Positions 1-9,624 of a DNA stretch of 32,054 bases are shown here, piece after piece. A program made the translations under genes and the position numbers. The stretch covers positions 1 through 32,054 of the forward strand of contig CACIJX010000005.1 of the NCBI GenBank assembly GCA_902587085.1, given 5' to 3'. A model generated the notes under the pieces. That model had not been told where the DNA came from. It did not search any database and was given only the letters and a program-made list of their open reading frames with translations. This stretch comes from an uncultured Pelagibacteraceae bacterium (GTDB lineage Bacteria > Pseudomonadota > Alphaproteobacteria > Pelagibacterales > Pelagibacteraceae). The number at the start of each line of letters is the position of its first letter. Position 1 is the first letter of the stretch.

Positions 1-301
1 GAAATAATTTGATATATTTATTTTTGCATTGTCATCTAAGAAATCACCGATTAAAAATTTTATTCCTAAAATTTTTTCTGTTTCTTTTTTATCAATTCCT
101 AATATTTTACCATATTTTACATTTTCTTTCACGACTTGGGACCACCCACCAGGTGATGAGCCTAGGTCTAACAAATTAATTCTGTTTTTTAAAAATTTAA
201 ATTTTTTGTTAAGTTCTATAAGTTTGAAAGCTGATCTTGATCTATAACCTTTGTTTTTTTGCTTTTTTAAAAAAATGGTCTTGATAATTCTTATGATCCA
301 T
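1..301 (-). CDS. rlmE: 23S rRNA 2'-O-ribose methyltransferase RlmE/FtsJ, N-terminal part (runs off the window start); needs a -1 nt correction in an A7 tract to join the ATG to the body
   Basis: The frame 246..1 on the minus strand is open and reads YRSRSAFKLIELNKKFKFLKNRINLLDLGSSPGGWSQVVKENVKYGKILGIDKKETEKILGIKFLIGDFLDD, the FtsJ SAM-binding motif DLGxxPGGWSQ. The only upstream ATG (301-299) is in another frame: MDHKNYQDHFFKKAKKQRL*. Confidence 0.8.
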
Positions 302-316
302 AAAATTTAAAATTAA

Positions 317-1108
317 TCAAAGAATATCTTGCTGATCTTCCTCTTCTATAATTTTGTTGGCATCTTTTAGTCTTGACCTATAGCTATAAATTCCAAAAGG
401 AATTAAGATTAAATAAATTAACGAACAAATTGCCAAAGTTTCAAAAGTATATTGGATTATAGATACAAAAAATAACCCTACACCTAACAGTAAAAAAATA
501 GTCATATTTCTTTTTATAGAAATTTTCTTAAACGAAAAGGTAGGAATTTTGCTTATTAGCAAAATTGAAGTAAGTACAACCAAAAAAGGACTAATATTTT
601 TTATAGAAAAAAAATTACTAAAAATTGATAATTCATAAATTATTGGAAATAAAATTAAACATCCTCCTGCTGGAGATGGAATGCCTTGAAAAAAATTCAT
701 TTTCCATTCCTCATTTTCATCAAATTTTGTTAAATTAAATCTAGCTAATCTTAAAACACAACAGACAGAAAATAACAAAACTAGCAGCCACCCAATTCTA
801 CCTAGTTGATTAAGTTCCCAAAAGTAAACAACAAAAACTGGTGCAATTCCAAAGCTTACAAAGTCTGTGAGAGAGTCTAGTTCTTTTCCAAATTCTGAAG
901 TTCCCTTAATTAATCTAGCAACCCTTCCATCCAAAGCATCTAAGATTGCAGCAACAATTATAAATAAAACTGCAAAACCAAAATTTCCATCCATTGAGAA
1001 TTTTATTGAACTTATTCCAAGACAAACTCCAATTAATGTTAAAACACTCGGCAAAATATATCTTGAACGATTCACAGAAACTACCTTGAAATTATCTTTT
1101 TTTTTCAT
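317..1108 (-). CDS. pssA: CDP-diacylglycerol--serine O-phosphatidyltransferase
   Basis: CDP-alcohol phosphatidyltransferase motif DALDGRVARLIKGTSEFGKELDSLTDFVSFGIAP; multiple TM segments; adjacent to psd. Confidence 0.93.
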   Translation of the reverse strand: MKKKDNFKVVSVNRSRYILPSVLTLIGVCLGISSIKFSMDGNFGFAVLFIIVAAILDALDGRVARLIKGTSEFGKELDSLTDFVSFGIAPVFVVYFWELNQLGRIGWLLVLLFSVCCVLRLARFNLTKFDENEEWKMNFFQGIPSPAGGCLILFPIIYELSIFSNFFSIKNISPFLVVLTSILLISKIPTFSFKKISIKRNMTIFLLLGVGLFFVSIIQYTFETLAICSLIYLILIPFGIYSYRSRLKDANKIIEEEDQQDIL

Positions 1109-1762
1109 TTATTTACTTGCAATTAAACTTTCACCAGCAATTACATTCTGACCTTCTTTTACCAGAATTTTTCTTTTGTTAAAATATAAATCAACCCTAC
1201 TTCCAAATCTAATAATTCCTAATCTATCTCCTTGTCTTACTTCTTGATTTTTTTGTGTTTGAGTGATAATTCTTCTAGCAATTAATCCAGCAATTTGAAC
1301 AACAACGATAGTGTCTTCGGTTTGATCATCTTTAATTCTAAAATAATTTCTTTCATTCTCTTCGCTTGCTTTATCCAAAGACGCATTTAAAAATTTACCT
1401 GGTTTATAAAAAATATCTTCTATCCTACCTTTTGACGGTGATCTGTTTACATGACAATCAAACACATTCATAAAAATACTTACCCTCATAAATTTTTTAT
1501 CATTCAAACCAAGTTCTATTGGGCCGCTAACTTCTCCGATTGATGTAATTCTACCGTCTGCTGGACTAACTAAATAGTTATCATCTCCTATTGCTACTCT
1601 TTCAGGGTCTCTAAAAAAATAATAAACCCAAATTGTGATTAATGTGAAAATAAATCCAAAAAAGTTAGATATTAACCAAAGAATCAGGGTTAGCACCGCG
1701 GATATAACTAAAAATTTATACCCTTCCTCGTGTATTTTTGGAAATATTTTTTCAAGCATCAT
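1109..1762 (-). CDS. psd: Phosphatidylserine decarboxylase proenzyme
   Basis: SPADGRITSIGEV, NVFDCHVNRSPSKGRI and IIRFGSRVDLYF (FGS processing site) motifs. Confidence 0.94.
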   Translation of the reverse strand: MMLEKIFPKIHEEGYKFLVISAVLTLILWLISNFFGFIFTLITIWVYYFFRDPERVAIGDDNYLVSPADGRITSIGEVSGPIELGLNDKKFMRVSIFMNVFDCHVNRSPSKGRIEDIFYKPGKFLNASLDKASEENERNYFRIKDDQTEDTIVVVQIAGLIARRIITQTQKNQEVRQGDRLGIIRFGSRVDLYFNKRKILVKEGQNVIAGESLIASK

Positions 1763-1768
1763 AACTTA

Positions 1769-1820
1769 TAATTTGATAATCTATGGGTAATATGTATAAA
1801 AATCCTTAATTATCAAATTA
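1769..1820. promoter_or_regulatory. Divergent psd/icd promoter region with 12-bp perfect inverted repeat
   Basis: TAATTTGATAAT (1769-1780) and ATTATCAAATTA (1809-1820) are perfect reverse complements. + strand TTGATA (1773-1778), 16 nt spacer, TATAAA (1795-1800). Confidence 0.55.
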
Positions 1821-1829
1821 AATTTTTTT

Positions 1830-3044
1830 ATGGCAAAAATAAAAGTAAAAAATCCAGTAGTTGAGCTTGATGGCGATGAAATGACCCGTATAATTTGGTC
1901 GTTTATTAAAGATAAGTTAATAAAGCCTTATTTAGACATAGAACTTAAATACTTCGATCTTGGCATTCAGAATAGGGATAAAACTAATGACCAGGTAACA
2001 ATAGATTGTGCCAAAGCTATTCAAAAGTATGGAGCTGGGGTTAAGTGTGCAACAATCACTCCTGATGAGGCTCGTGTTAAAGAATTTAAACTAAAAAAAA
2101 TGTGGAGATCACCTAATGGCACAATAAGAAATATAGTTGGTGGAACAATTTTTAGAGAGCCAATAATTTGTAAAAATGTACCAAGATTAGTTCCTCATTG
2201 GACTGAAAGTGTAATAGTTGGAAGACATGCCTTTGGAGATCAATATAAAGCCACTGATTTTAAAGTACCAGGAAAAGGTAAAATGACAATCAAATGGCAA
2301 TCTGAAGATGGAAAAGAAAAAATTGAGCATGAGGTATTTAAATTTAATGACTCAGGTATAGCTCTCTCAATGTATAATTTAGATAGTTCAATAAAAGATT
2401 TTGCAAGAGCATGTTTAAATTATGGTTTGGATAGAAAATGGCCAGTTTATTTTTCATCTAAAAATACTATTTTAAAAATATACGATGGTAGGTTTAAAGA
2501 TATTTTTGAGGATATTTATCAAAAAGAATTTAAGAAAAAATTTGATGAAGCAGGAATTACTTACGAACATAGATTAATTGATGATATGGTTGCATGTGCA
2601 ATGAAGTGGAGTGGTAAATATATTTGGGCTTGTAAAAATTATGATGGAGATGTCCAATCTGATACAATAGCTCAAGGATATGGTTCTCTGGGTTTAATGA
2701 CTAGTGTACTTAGGACTCCAGATGGTAAAATAGCAGAGGCTGAGGCAGCCCACGGAACTGTTACTAGACATTATAGGCAGCACCAAATGGGTAAAGAAAC
2801 ATCTACAAATCCAATTGCATCTATTTTTGCGTGGACAAGAGGCTTGGCTCATAGAGGACGGTTAGATGACAATGATGAATTAATAAAGTTTTCGGAAAGC
2901 TTAGAAAAAATTTGTATCGAGACAGTTGAGAGTGGATCTATGACAAAGGATTTAGCTATTTTGGTTAGCAAAACTCAAAAATATCTTACTACAAATCAAT
3001 TTCTGGAAACAATAGACTCTAATCTAAAAAAAAAACTTAGCTAA
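1830..3044 (+). CDS. icd: NADP-dependent isocitrate dehydrogenase
   Basis: 404 aa; eukaryote-like/dimeric IDH motifs ([45 protein letters not shown]). Confidence 0.95.
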   Translation: MAKIKVKNPVVELDGDEMTRIIWSFIKDKLIKPYLDIELKYFDLGIQNRDKTNDQVTIDCAKAIQKYGAGVKCATITPDEARVKEFKLKKMWRSPNGTIRNIVGGTIFREPIICKNVPRLVPHWTESVIVGRHAFGDQYKATDFKVPGKGKMTIKWQSEDGKEKIEHEVFKFNDSGIALSMYNLDSSIKDFARACLNYGLDRKWPVYFSSKNTILKIYDGRFKDIFEDIYQKEFKKKFDEAGITYEHRLIDDMVACAMKWSGKYIWACKNYDGDVQSDTIAQGYGSLGLMTSVLRTPDGKIAEAEAAHGTVTRHYRQHQMGKETSTNPIASIFAWTRGLAHRGRLDDNDELIKFSESLEKICIETVESGSMTKDLAILVSKTQKYLTTNQFLETIDSNLKKKLS

Positions 3045-5712
3045 TTTTATCTGTCAAAGTTTTAAAAGCTTCTTCGATCTTTTCTTTATGAGATCCTCCG
3101 GCTTGAGCAAAATCTTTTCTACCTCCACCACCTTTTCCTCCAAGAATTTCAGAAGCAACTTTAACAAGTTGGACAGCGTCAAATTTTTTGGTTAGTTCTT
3201 TTGTTAAACCAATTGCTACTCCGACCTTACCTTCAAAAGTCGAGATACTGACTACGATTCCATCTTTAATATCTTTTTTTCCCTGATCTATTACACTTCT
3301 TAATTCTTTAGGAGGGAAATCGATTAAAACCTGTTGTCTAAATAAAAAATTATGAATTTTTTTATCTTTTATTATATTTTTGTTTTTATCTTCAATAATT
3401 TTTTTAATTTTAATTTTTTCTAATTGTTTGTTAAGATTTTTCAGATTTTCTGGTAAATCAGCATTATCTTTATAATCTAGTTTTATCTTAAATTTTGACA
3501 ACTCTTTTTTAATATTATCAAGTTGGTCCTTAAGGTTTTTTTCTTTCAAAGACTTATCCTTTTTTAAAGTTTTTTCATAATCTTGAAGTTCTTTATTCCT
3601 TAATGCCTCAACTCTTCGAACTCCTGATGCTATTGATGATTGACTAATTATTTTAAATTTTCCAACTTCTTTGGTATTTTTTACATGTGTTCCACCACAT
3701 AACTCGGTAGAGAAGAATGCATTATTTTCTCTACCCATAAAAACAACTCTGACTTCATCACCATATTTTTCACCAAATAAAGCTAAAGCTCCAAGACTAA
3801 CGGCTTCTTTAGGAGTCATAATTCTTGTTTGTACATCACTTGCGCTTTCAACCATTTCATTAACAATTTTATTTATTTTAGTCATTTCATCTTTTTCAAT
3901 AGGCTTGTTATGACTGAAGTCAAATCTAAGTCTATCTGGACTTACTAAAGATCCTTTTTGGGTCACATGTTTACCAAGAGTCCTTCTTAGAGACTCATGA
4001 AGTAAATGTGTTGCAGAGTGGTTGGCTCTTGAGTTGTTTCTTTTTTGAGTATTTATTTCAAGATTTACACTTTCGCCGACTTTAAGTGAACCTTTATCAA
4101 CTGTTCCATAGTGAACAAATAAGTCACCCATTTTTTTTTGGGTATCGTTGATATTTATTTTACATTTAGAATTTGATATAGTTCCTTGATCTCCAACTTG
4201 TCCGCCTGACTCGCCATAAAAAGGTGTTTGATTTGTTATAATTTCAACTTCGTCACCCTCTTTTACGTTTTCAACAAATTTATTACCTTTTGATAGTTTT
4301 AAAACTACTCCTTCAGCTTTATCAAGTTCATAACCTAAGAATTCAGTTGGATTTAATTGTTCTCTTACTTTAAACCATTTTTCCTCTACTGACTTATCGC
4401 CTGATCCTTTCCAGCTTGCTCTAGCTAACTCTTTGCTTTTTTGCATTGCTTTATCAAATGTGGAGGTATCAATTTTAATATTTTTATTTTTTAAAATATC
4501 GGCAGTAAGATCCAATGGGAATCCGTATGTATCATAAAGTTTAAAAGCTATTTCACCAGGCAAAGTATTATTTTTTGCTTTTTCTAAATTCTGTTCTAAA
4601 ATTTTCATTCCTCTTTCTAAAAGTGAAGAAAATTTTTCTTCCTCGTTTTTCAATGTTTCTATAATTAAATCTTTTCCTGTATTTAATTCTGGATAACTTT
4701 TTGACATTTCGTTTAATAGGACGTCGAATAATTTAAAGAAAATTGGTTTTTTACTTCCTAGCGTATGGGCGTGTCTCATGCCTCTTCTCATAATTCTTCT
4801 AAGAACATAACCTCTTCCCTCATTAGAGGGTAAAACACCTTCGGCTATCAAAAAACTACTTGCTCTTAAATGATCAGCTATGACTCTGTGACTTGCGATT
4901 GTATCATTATCTATTTTAGTATTTGTAATTTCAGATGATGCTGAAATTAGCTTTTTAAAATGATCTATTCCATAATTATCATGTGTACCTTGTAGAACAG
5001 CTGTTATTCTCTCTAAACCCATTCCGGTATCAACTGATGGCTTAGGTAAATTAATTCTTTTATCCTTAGAAAGCTGTTCAAATTGCATGAAAACGAGGTT
5101 CCAAATTTCAATAAATCTATCTCCATCTTGATCTAAACTTCCGGGTGGACCCCCTTTTAATTTGTCCCCATGATCAAAGAATATTTCAGAACAGGGTCCA
5201 CAAGGTCCGGTCTCACCCATTGACCAAAAATTATCTGATGTTGAAATTTTAACTATTTTACTCTCTGATAATCCAGCTACCTTTTTCCATAATTTAAAGG
5301 CTTCTTCATCCTCAGAGTACACTGTTGCTGACAATCTATCCTTTGGGATTCCAAAATCTTTGGTGAGCAATTCCCAAGCATAAAAAATAGCTTTTTCCTT
5401 AAAATAATCTCCAAATGAGAAATTTCCTAACATTTCGAAAAATGTGTGGTGCCTTGGCGTATATCCAACATTTTCTAGATCATTATGTTTTCCCCCTGCT
5501 CTAATACATTTTTGTGAGGTAGTAGCAGTTTTGAATGACTTATTTTCAACTCCAGTAAAAACATTTTTAAATTGTACCATTCCTGAATTTGTAAACATTA
5601 AAGTTGGATCATTGTTTGGGACTATATTGCTAGAGTCGACTATTTGATGTTTGTTTCTAGAGAAATAACCAAGAAATTTCTTTCTTATATCACTCATCAA
5701 AATACTGCTCAT
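3037..5712 (-). CDS. alaS: Alanyl-tRNA synthetase
   Basis: 891 aa; [73 protein letters not shown] motifs. Confidence 0.97.
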   Translation of the reverse strand: MSSILMSDIRKKFLGYFSRNKHQIVDSSNIVPNNDPTLMFTNSGMVQFKNVFTGVENKSFKTATTSQKCIRAGGKHNDLENVGYTPRHHTFFEMLGNFSFGDYFKEKAIFYAWELLTKDFGIPKDRLSATVYSEDEEAFKLWKKVAGLSESKIVKISTSDNFWSMGETGPCGPCSEIFFDHGDKLKGGPPGSLDQDGDRFIEIWNLVFMQFEQLSKDKRINLPKPSVDTGMGLERITAVLQGTHDNYGIDHFKKLISASSEITNTKIDNDTIASHRVIADHLRASSFLIAEGVLPSNEGRGYVLRRIMRRGMRHAHTLGSKKPIFFKLFDVLLNEMSKSYPELNTGKDLIIETLKNEEEKFSSLLERGMKILEQNLEKAKNNTLPGEIAFKLYDTYGFPLDLTADILKNKNIKIDTSTFDKAMQKSKELARASWKGSGDKSVEEKWFKVREQLNPTEFLGYELDKAEGVVLKLSKGNKFVENVKEGDEVEIITNQTPFYGESGGQVGDQGTISNSKCKININDTQKKMGDLFVHYGTVDKGSLKVGESVNLEINTQKRNNSRANHSATHLLHESLRRTLGKHVTQKGSLVSPDRLRFDFSHNKPIEKDEMTKINKIVNEMVESASDVQTRIMTPKEAVSLGALALFGEKYGDEVRVVFMGRENNAFFSTELCGGTHVKNTKEVGKFKIISQSSIASGVRRVEALRNKELQDYEKTLKKDKSLKEKNLKDQLDNIKKELSKFKIKLDYKDNADLPENLKNLNKQLEKIKIKKIIEDKNKNIIKDKKIHNFLFRQQVLIDFPPKELRSVIDQGKKDIKDGIVVSISTFEGKVGVAIGLTKELTKKFDAVQLVKVASEILGGKGGGGRKDFAQAGGSHKEKIEEAFKTLTDKIS

Positions 5713-5760
5713 ATATCTATTAAATACAGATATTTTATTTATTGTCTATAACAAGAAAAC

Positions 5761-5789
5761 ACACGAAAGGTGCAGAGCACCTTTCGTGT
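5761..5789 (-). terminator. Intrinsic terminator-like hairpin downstream of recA
   Basis: ACACGAAAGGTGC (5761-5773), AGA loop, GCACCTTTCGTGT (5777-5789): 13-bp perfect stem. On the minus strand it is followed by GTTTTCTT. It lies between the recA stop (5811) and the alaS start (5712). Confidence 0.75.
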
Positions 5790-5810
5790 AGAGAGCGCGA
5801 TGAAAAATCG

Positions 5811-6902
5811 TTATTTTTCTGTTTCTTTTTCTTTTTGGGATGGATTCCCTTCAATTTTTTTTGAAATTAGACCAGCTTTAGTTCTAATTGCCAACTCAAT
5901 TTCTTGTGCAATTTTTGGGTTTTTTTCTAAGTAGATTTTAGCATTTTCTCGTCCTTGACCTATTTTTTCACCCTTGTAAGCATACCATGCACCTGATTTT
6001 TCTACTATTTCGGCTTTAGAACCTAGATCAATCAATTCGCCCGATTTGCTAATACCTTTTCCATACATTAGATCAAACTCAACCATTTTAAATGGTGGGG
6101 CTACTTTATTTTTTACAACCTTAACTCTTGTACTATTACCGATAATCTGATCTTTCTCTTTAATGGCACCTATTCTTCTAATATCCATTCTTACTGAAGA
6201 ATAGAATTTAAGTGCATTACCACCCGATGTTGTTTCGGGATTACCAAACATGACGCCAATTTTCATTCTGATTTGGTTAATAAATATTACCATTGTGTTT
6301 GATTTTGATATCGATCCAGTTAATTTTCTTAAAGCCTGACTCATCAATCTTGATTGTAAACCAACATGGTGGTCTCCCATTTCACCTTCTAATTCAGCTT
6401 TTGGCGTTAATGCTGCAACTGAATCCACGACTAAAACAGATAATGATCCTGATTTAATTAGTGTATCAGCAATTTCTAATGCTTGTTCACCAGTATCTGG
6501 TTGAGATATTAAAAGTTCATCAGTTTTAACACCTAGTTTTTTTGCATAAACTGGGTCTAAGGCATGCTCTGCATCAACAAAACCACAAATTCCTCCGGTT
6601 TTTTGAGCCTCAGCTACGACTTGTAAAGCTAATGTAGTTTTTCCAGAAGACTCTGGACCATAAATTTCTACAACTCTTCCTTTGGGCAACCCACCTATTC
6701 CTAAAGCTAAATCCAAACTTAGGGATCCTGTTGAAATAGACTCTACATCCATGGTCTGCTGTTGTCCTAGACGCATAACTGAGCCTTTGCCGAAATTGTC
6801 ATCTATTTGACTAATAGCTGCGTTTAAAGCTTTATTTTTTTCTTTGATCTCTTGTTCTTTCTTAGTGTCTGACTTAACTACTTTTAAATTATTTTTAGTC
6901 AT
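5811..6902 (-). CDS. recA: Recombinase A
   Basis: 363 aa; [10 protein letters not shown] Walker [52 protein letters not shown]. Confidence 0.98.
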   Translation of the reverse strand: MTKNNLKVVKSDTKKEQEIKEKNKALNAAISQIDDNFGKGSVMRLGQQQTMDVESISTGSLSLDLALGIGGLPKGRVVEIYGPESSGKTTLALQVVAEAQKTGGICGFVDAEHALDPVYAKKLGVKTDELLISQPDTGEQALEIADTLIKSGSLSVLVVDSVAALTPKAELEGEMGDHHVGLQSRLMSQALRKLTGSISKSNTMVIFINQIRMKIGVMFGNPETTSGGNALKFYSSVRMDIRRIGAIKEKDQIIGNSTRVKVVKNKVAPPFKMVEFDLMYGKGISKSGELIDLGSKAEIVEKSGAWYAYKGEKIGQGRENAKIYLEKNPKIAQEIELAIRTKAGLISKKIEGNPSQKEKETEK

Positions 6903-6934
6903 TTTTTTTCCTTTTTTTTATATTACGAATCAAT

Positions 6935-6958
6935 ATTATAAATGTACACATTTTGTTC
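6935..6958 (-). promoter_or_regulatory. recA promoter with SOS-box-like element
   Basis: Minus strand GAAC-AAAATGT-GTAC (6958-6944), 7/8 match to the alphaproteobacterial GAAC-N7-GAAC box, followed by TATAAT (6940-6935). Confidence 0.4.
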
Positions 6959-6988
6959 TTTTAATCAATCTTAAAATGATGTAAGTGT

Positions 6989-8275
6989 TTATTTGATATT
7001 TTCTAAATAAAGATCGCCAATAGACGCGAGTAAATTGAATTGCGCTATTGCATAATCTCTTTGAGCTTTTGCAAAACTTGTTCTAGCGTCTAATAGAAGT
7101 GTTCTGGACTGTATCACTTCCAATGTAGTTCTTCTATCTCCAGTTTCATATTCAAGGGTAATTCCCTCATTAGCAATTTCAGCAGCTCTTAGTTGAACAG
7201 TTGTAGCATCTAAAACACCCTTCGATGCGCTGTAAGTAGTCCAAGCGTTTGCTGTATCTATTCTAACTTGGTCAGAAACATCATCAAATATTAATTGTTT
7301 TTCTTGCATTTTAAAATTAGCTTTTTTAACAGAAGATAAATTTTTTCCCCCTTTAAAAAGTGGCCATGTAACAGTCGCTTTTACTTCTTCTTGATCTCGC
7401 TGATCAACACTAGATGATAAATCTTGATTCTTTTTTTTTGAATATGAAATTTTTGCAGATGGTGATAGATCACCTCTAGCTACAAATAATTCTTTTTTTG
7501 AAATCTCTAAATCTATCTTCGCTAAATTTAAACGTGGATTGATTTGTTCTGAAATAGCTGTTGCAGTACTTAAACTACTAGGCACTTTTAAATTGGGGAA
7601 AAAAGAAAGGTCTATAGAAGAAGGGGATTTTGAACCAATTATTTTTTCAAAATTCTTTTTACCAGAAATTAGTTCATTTGAAGCTGTAATTAACTTAGCC
7701 TGAGCACCTGCCAATGAAGATTCTGATTGTGCAAAATCAGTAAGGCTTATTTCACCTCTTTCTAGTCTAGATCTATCGCTCTCAACCTGTCTCTCAAAAA
7801 GTTCAACATTTAATTCATTAAATTTCAAATTTTTAAAGTTAAAACCTAAATTATAATAAGCTTTAGCAGCATTCAACAGAACTTCTTGCTCAAGTTTGTT
7901 AAGTTCAAATTTTGCAAATTCAAATTCAAGCTTAGACTTTTTTAGATTATTATAATTACCAAAACCGTCAAAAACTTTCTGCTCAATCAAAACTGATCTA
8001 CTTTTGGGTGTAGAGTCTGTATCTACTAGTGTTTCGCCAGATTGATTTGTTCTATCTGTATTTTGTTGGGTTGCGGTATCTCCGGATAATGTAATAGAAG
8101 GTAAAAAATCTCCTCTGGAAATGTTTACATCTTCTTTGGCAGCTTTTAAACTTTCTCTTTCAGCATTAAGTTTTGAATTATTTTTAAACGCATCTGATAA
8201 AGTTTTGAATAATTCTTGTCCATTTAAAGAATTTGGTAATAATAAAATAATTAATAATAAATATAATTTTTTCAT
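6989..8275 (-). CDS. tolC: TolC-family outer membrane efflux protein
   Basis: 428 aa with signal peptide; internally repeated coiled-coil OEP architecture; C-terminal ...EVIQSRTLLLDARTSFAKAQRDYAIAQFNLLASIG. Confidence 0.85.
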   Translation of the reverse strand: MKKLYLLLIILLLPNSLNGQELFKTLSDAFKNNSKLNAERESLKAAKEDVNISRGDFLPSITLSGDTATQQNTDRTNQSGETLVDTDSTPKSRSVLIEQKVFDGFGNYNNLKKSKLEFEFAKFELNKLEQEVLLNAAKAYYNLGFNFKNLKFNELNVELFERQVESDRSRLERGEISLTDFAQSESSLAGAQAKLITASNELISGKKNFEKIIGSKSPSSIDLSFFPNLKVPSSLSTATAISEQINPRLNLAKIDLEISKKELFVARGDLSPSAKISYSKKKNQDLSSSVDQRDQEEVKATVTWPLFKGGKNLSSVKKANFKMQEKQLIFDDVSDQVRIDTANAWTTYSASKGVLDATTVQLRAAEIANEGITLEYETGDRRTTLEVIQSRTLLLDARTSFAKAQRDYAIAQFNLLASIGDLYLENIK

Positions 8276-8279
8276 CGTT

Positions 8280-8537
8280 TTAATAAAATTTCATTTTTTT
8301 TGATCTGTGGCTTTTGTCCAAAAAAACTGTCAGATCTGATATTATTGGAAAATCTCTCATCATTTGTTTTGTTATTCTTTCGTAATGCATTATAAAGTTT
8401 TGTACCTCCAATTTTGACATAGTCTTTTTATTTTTTGATGTCAATTTCATTTTTTGTTCCTGTAATAAACGCCATTTAAATATATCATTAAAATTAGGTG
8501 CTTTTAAATAAACTATCTTGTCAATTTTTTTAAAGAT
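8280..8537 (-). pseudogene. C-terminal part of the D-glycerate 3-kinase-like gene, out of frame with the N-terminal ORF 8530..9189
   Basis: Minus-strand frame ending at 8280 reads IFKKIDKIVYLKAPNFNDIFKWRLLQEQKMKLTSKNKKTMSKLEVQNFIMHYERITKQMMRDFPIISDLTVFLDKSHRSKKMKFY*, typical of the glycerate kinase C-terminus. It has no start codon of its own and joins the upstream ORF if the A8 tract (T8 at 8537-8544 on +) is A7. Confidence 0.8.
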
Positions 8538-9189
8538 TTTTTTTATATTGATGCTTTAGATAATTATTTGTTGTTTTTCTCCAAATAAGATCTTTGTCAT
8601 ATTCCTTTTCTATATAGTTCAGTGATTTTTTTAAATCAATATTTTTTTGATTTCTTGCACCAACACACCATCCCTCAAAAATAATGATATCAGGGCGTTT
8701 TTTAATTTTTTGCCATTTATTTTTATTTAATCTGTCATCAATAGATTTATCGAATTTTGGTATATGGACAGTCTTAAAATCCCTTTTTTTTAACTTTTTA
8801 AGTGTGTTATTTATTAAACTAAGATCATGCGTTCCAGGCACACCCCTCACTAAAAAAAGTGGGTGAATTTTCCTTGAAATTTTAATTCTTTCAGCTTTTG
8901 TTTTGTAAAAATCGTCAATAGAAAAAATACAAAGATTGATTCCGTACTTTCTTTTTAATAAGAATTTTAAAATTGCAGTAATTGTACTTTTTCCCGCTCC
9001 TTGTCCTCCTGACAAACCTATTATCTTTGGTTTTTTATCTACTTTGTATATTGAGTAAATCCATTCCGAGAGCGGAATATAAAATGTTTTTAGCTTACCT
9101 AATTTATCGATTATAGGCTTTTTGCCAATTTCGTGTTTTTTTAAAAATTTTAAATATTCACTTTTTATCATGGGGATGGTTTTCACCAT
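8530..9189 (-). CDS. D-glycerate 3-kinase-like P-loop kinase, N-terminal ORF truncated by frameshift
   Basis: GLSGGQGAGKSTITAILKFLL Walker A, SIDDFYKTKAERIKISRKIHPLFLVRGVPGTHDL, FEGWCVGA motifs of the glycerate kinase family. ORF stops at ...YLKHQYKKNL*. Confidence 0.8.
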   Translation of the reverse strand: MVKTIPMIKSEYLKFLKKHEIGKKPIIDKLGKLKTFYIPLSEWIYSIYKVDKKPKIIGLSGGQGAGKSTITAILKFLLKRKYGINLCIFSIDDFYKTKAERIKISRKIHPLFLVRGVPGTHDLSLINNTLKKLKKRDFKTVHIPKFDKSIDDRLNKNKWQKIKKRPDIIIFEGWCVGARNQKNIDLKKSLNYIEKEYDKDLIWRKTTNNYLKHQYKKNL

Positions 9190-9523
9190 CGTTAACAGGA
9201 ATATTTTTTAGTTCAAATGGTTTTATACCCTCTACACATGCTATATTAATACCGTAAATTCTAGGATCAATTCTTGGTCTATTATGAGTATGAATCCCGC
9301 AAACAGAACAAAAATAATGTTTTGCTGTTTTTGAGTGGAATTGGTATAGCTTTAGAATATTTTCCCCTTTAACAATTTTAAAATCGTCTGGACCTATAAC
9401 TCCTATTATATAGCCCTTTCTTTTACAAATAGAGCAATTGCACCTCATAATCTTTTTAAAACCTTTTTCTGAAATTTTAACTTCAGCCTCTACTCCTCCG
9501 CAGTGACATGTTAATTTAGCCAT
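9158..9523 (-). CDS. GFA/CENP-V family (glutathione-dependent formaldehyde-activating-like) zinc protein
   Basis: CHCGGVEAEVKI, CNCSICKRKGYI, YFCSVCGIHTH zinc-binding motifs. Confidence 0.88.
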   Translation of the reverse strand: MAKLTCHCGGVEAEVKISEKGFKKIMRCNCSICKRKGYIIGVIGPDDFKIVKGENILKLYQFHSKTAKHYFCSVCGIHTHNRPRIDPRIYGINIACVEGIKPFELKNIPVNDGENHPHDKK

Positions 9524-9624
9524 AACTTATCCTCTCATTAACTTTTAAAGATATCCACATTTATTACATGTTTTAATTGGATGTTCACGTTTTGATTCAC
9601 TTATGATTCTAATTCAGACTCATT

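Noticed and set aside
29-247. ORF on + strand at the window start
   Set aside because: Antisense to rlmE; the minus strand carries the FtsJ motif DLGSSPGGWSQ.
867-1151. ORF on + strand over pssA/psd
   Set aside because: Antisense to two well-supported genes; no domain.
3671-3913. Antisense ORF inside alaS (also 5444..5647)
   Set aside because: Shadow ORFs opposite a strongly conserved coding frame; no recognizable domain.
8121-8303. ORF on + strand over the tolC start
   Set aside because: Antisense to the TolC signal peptide and the glycerate kinase C-terminus.
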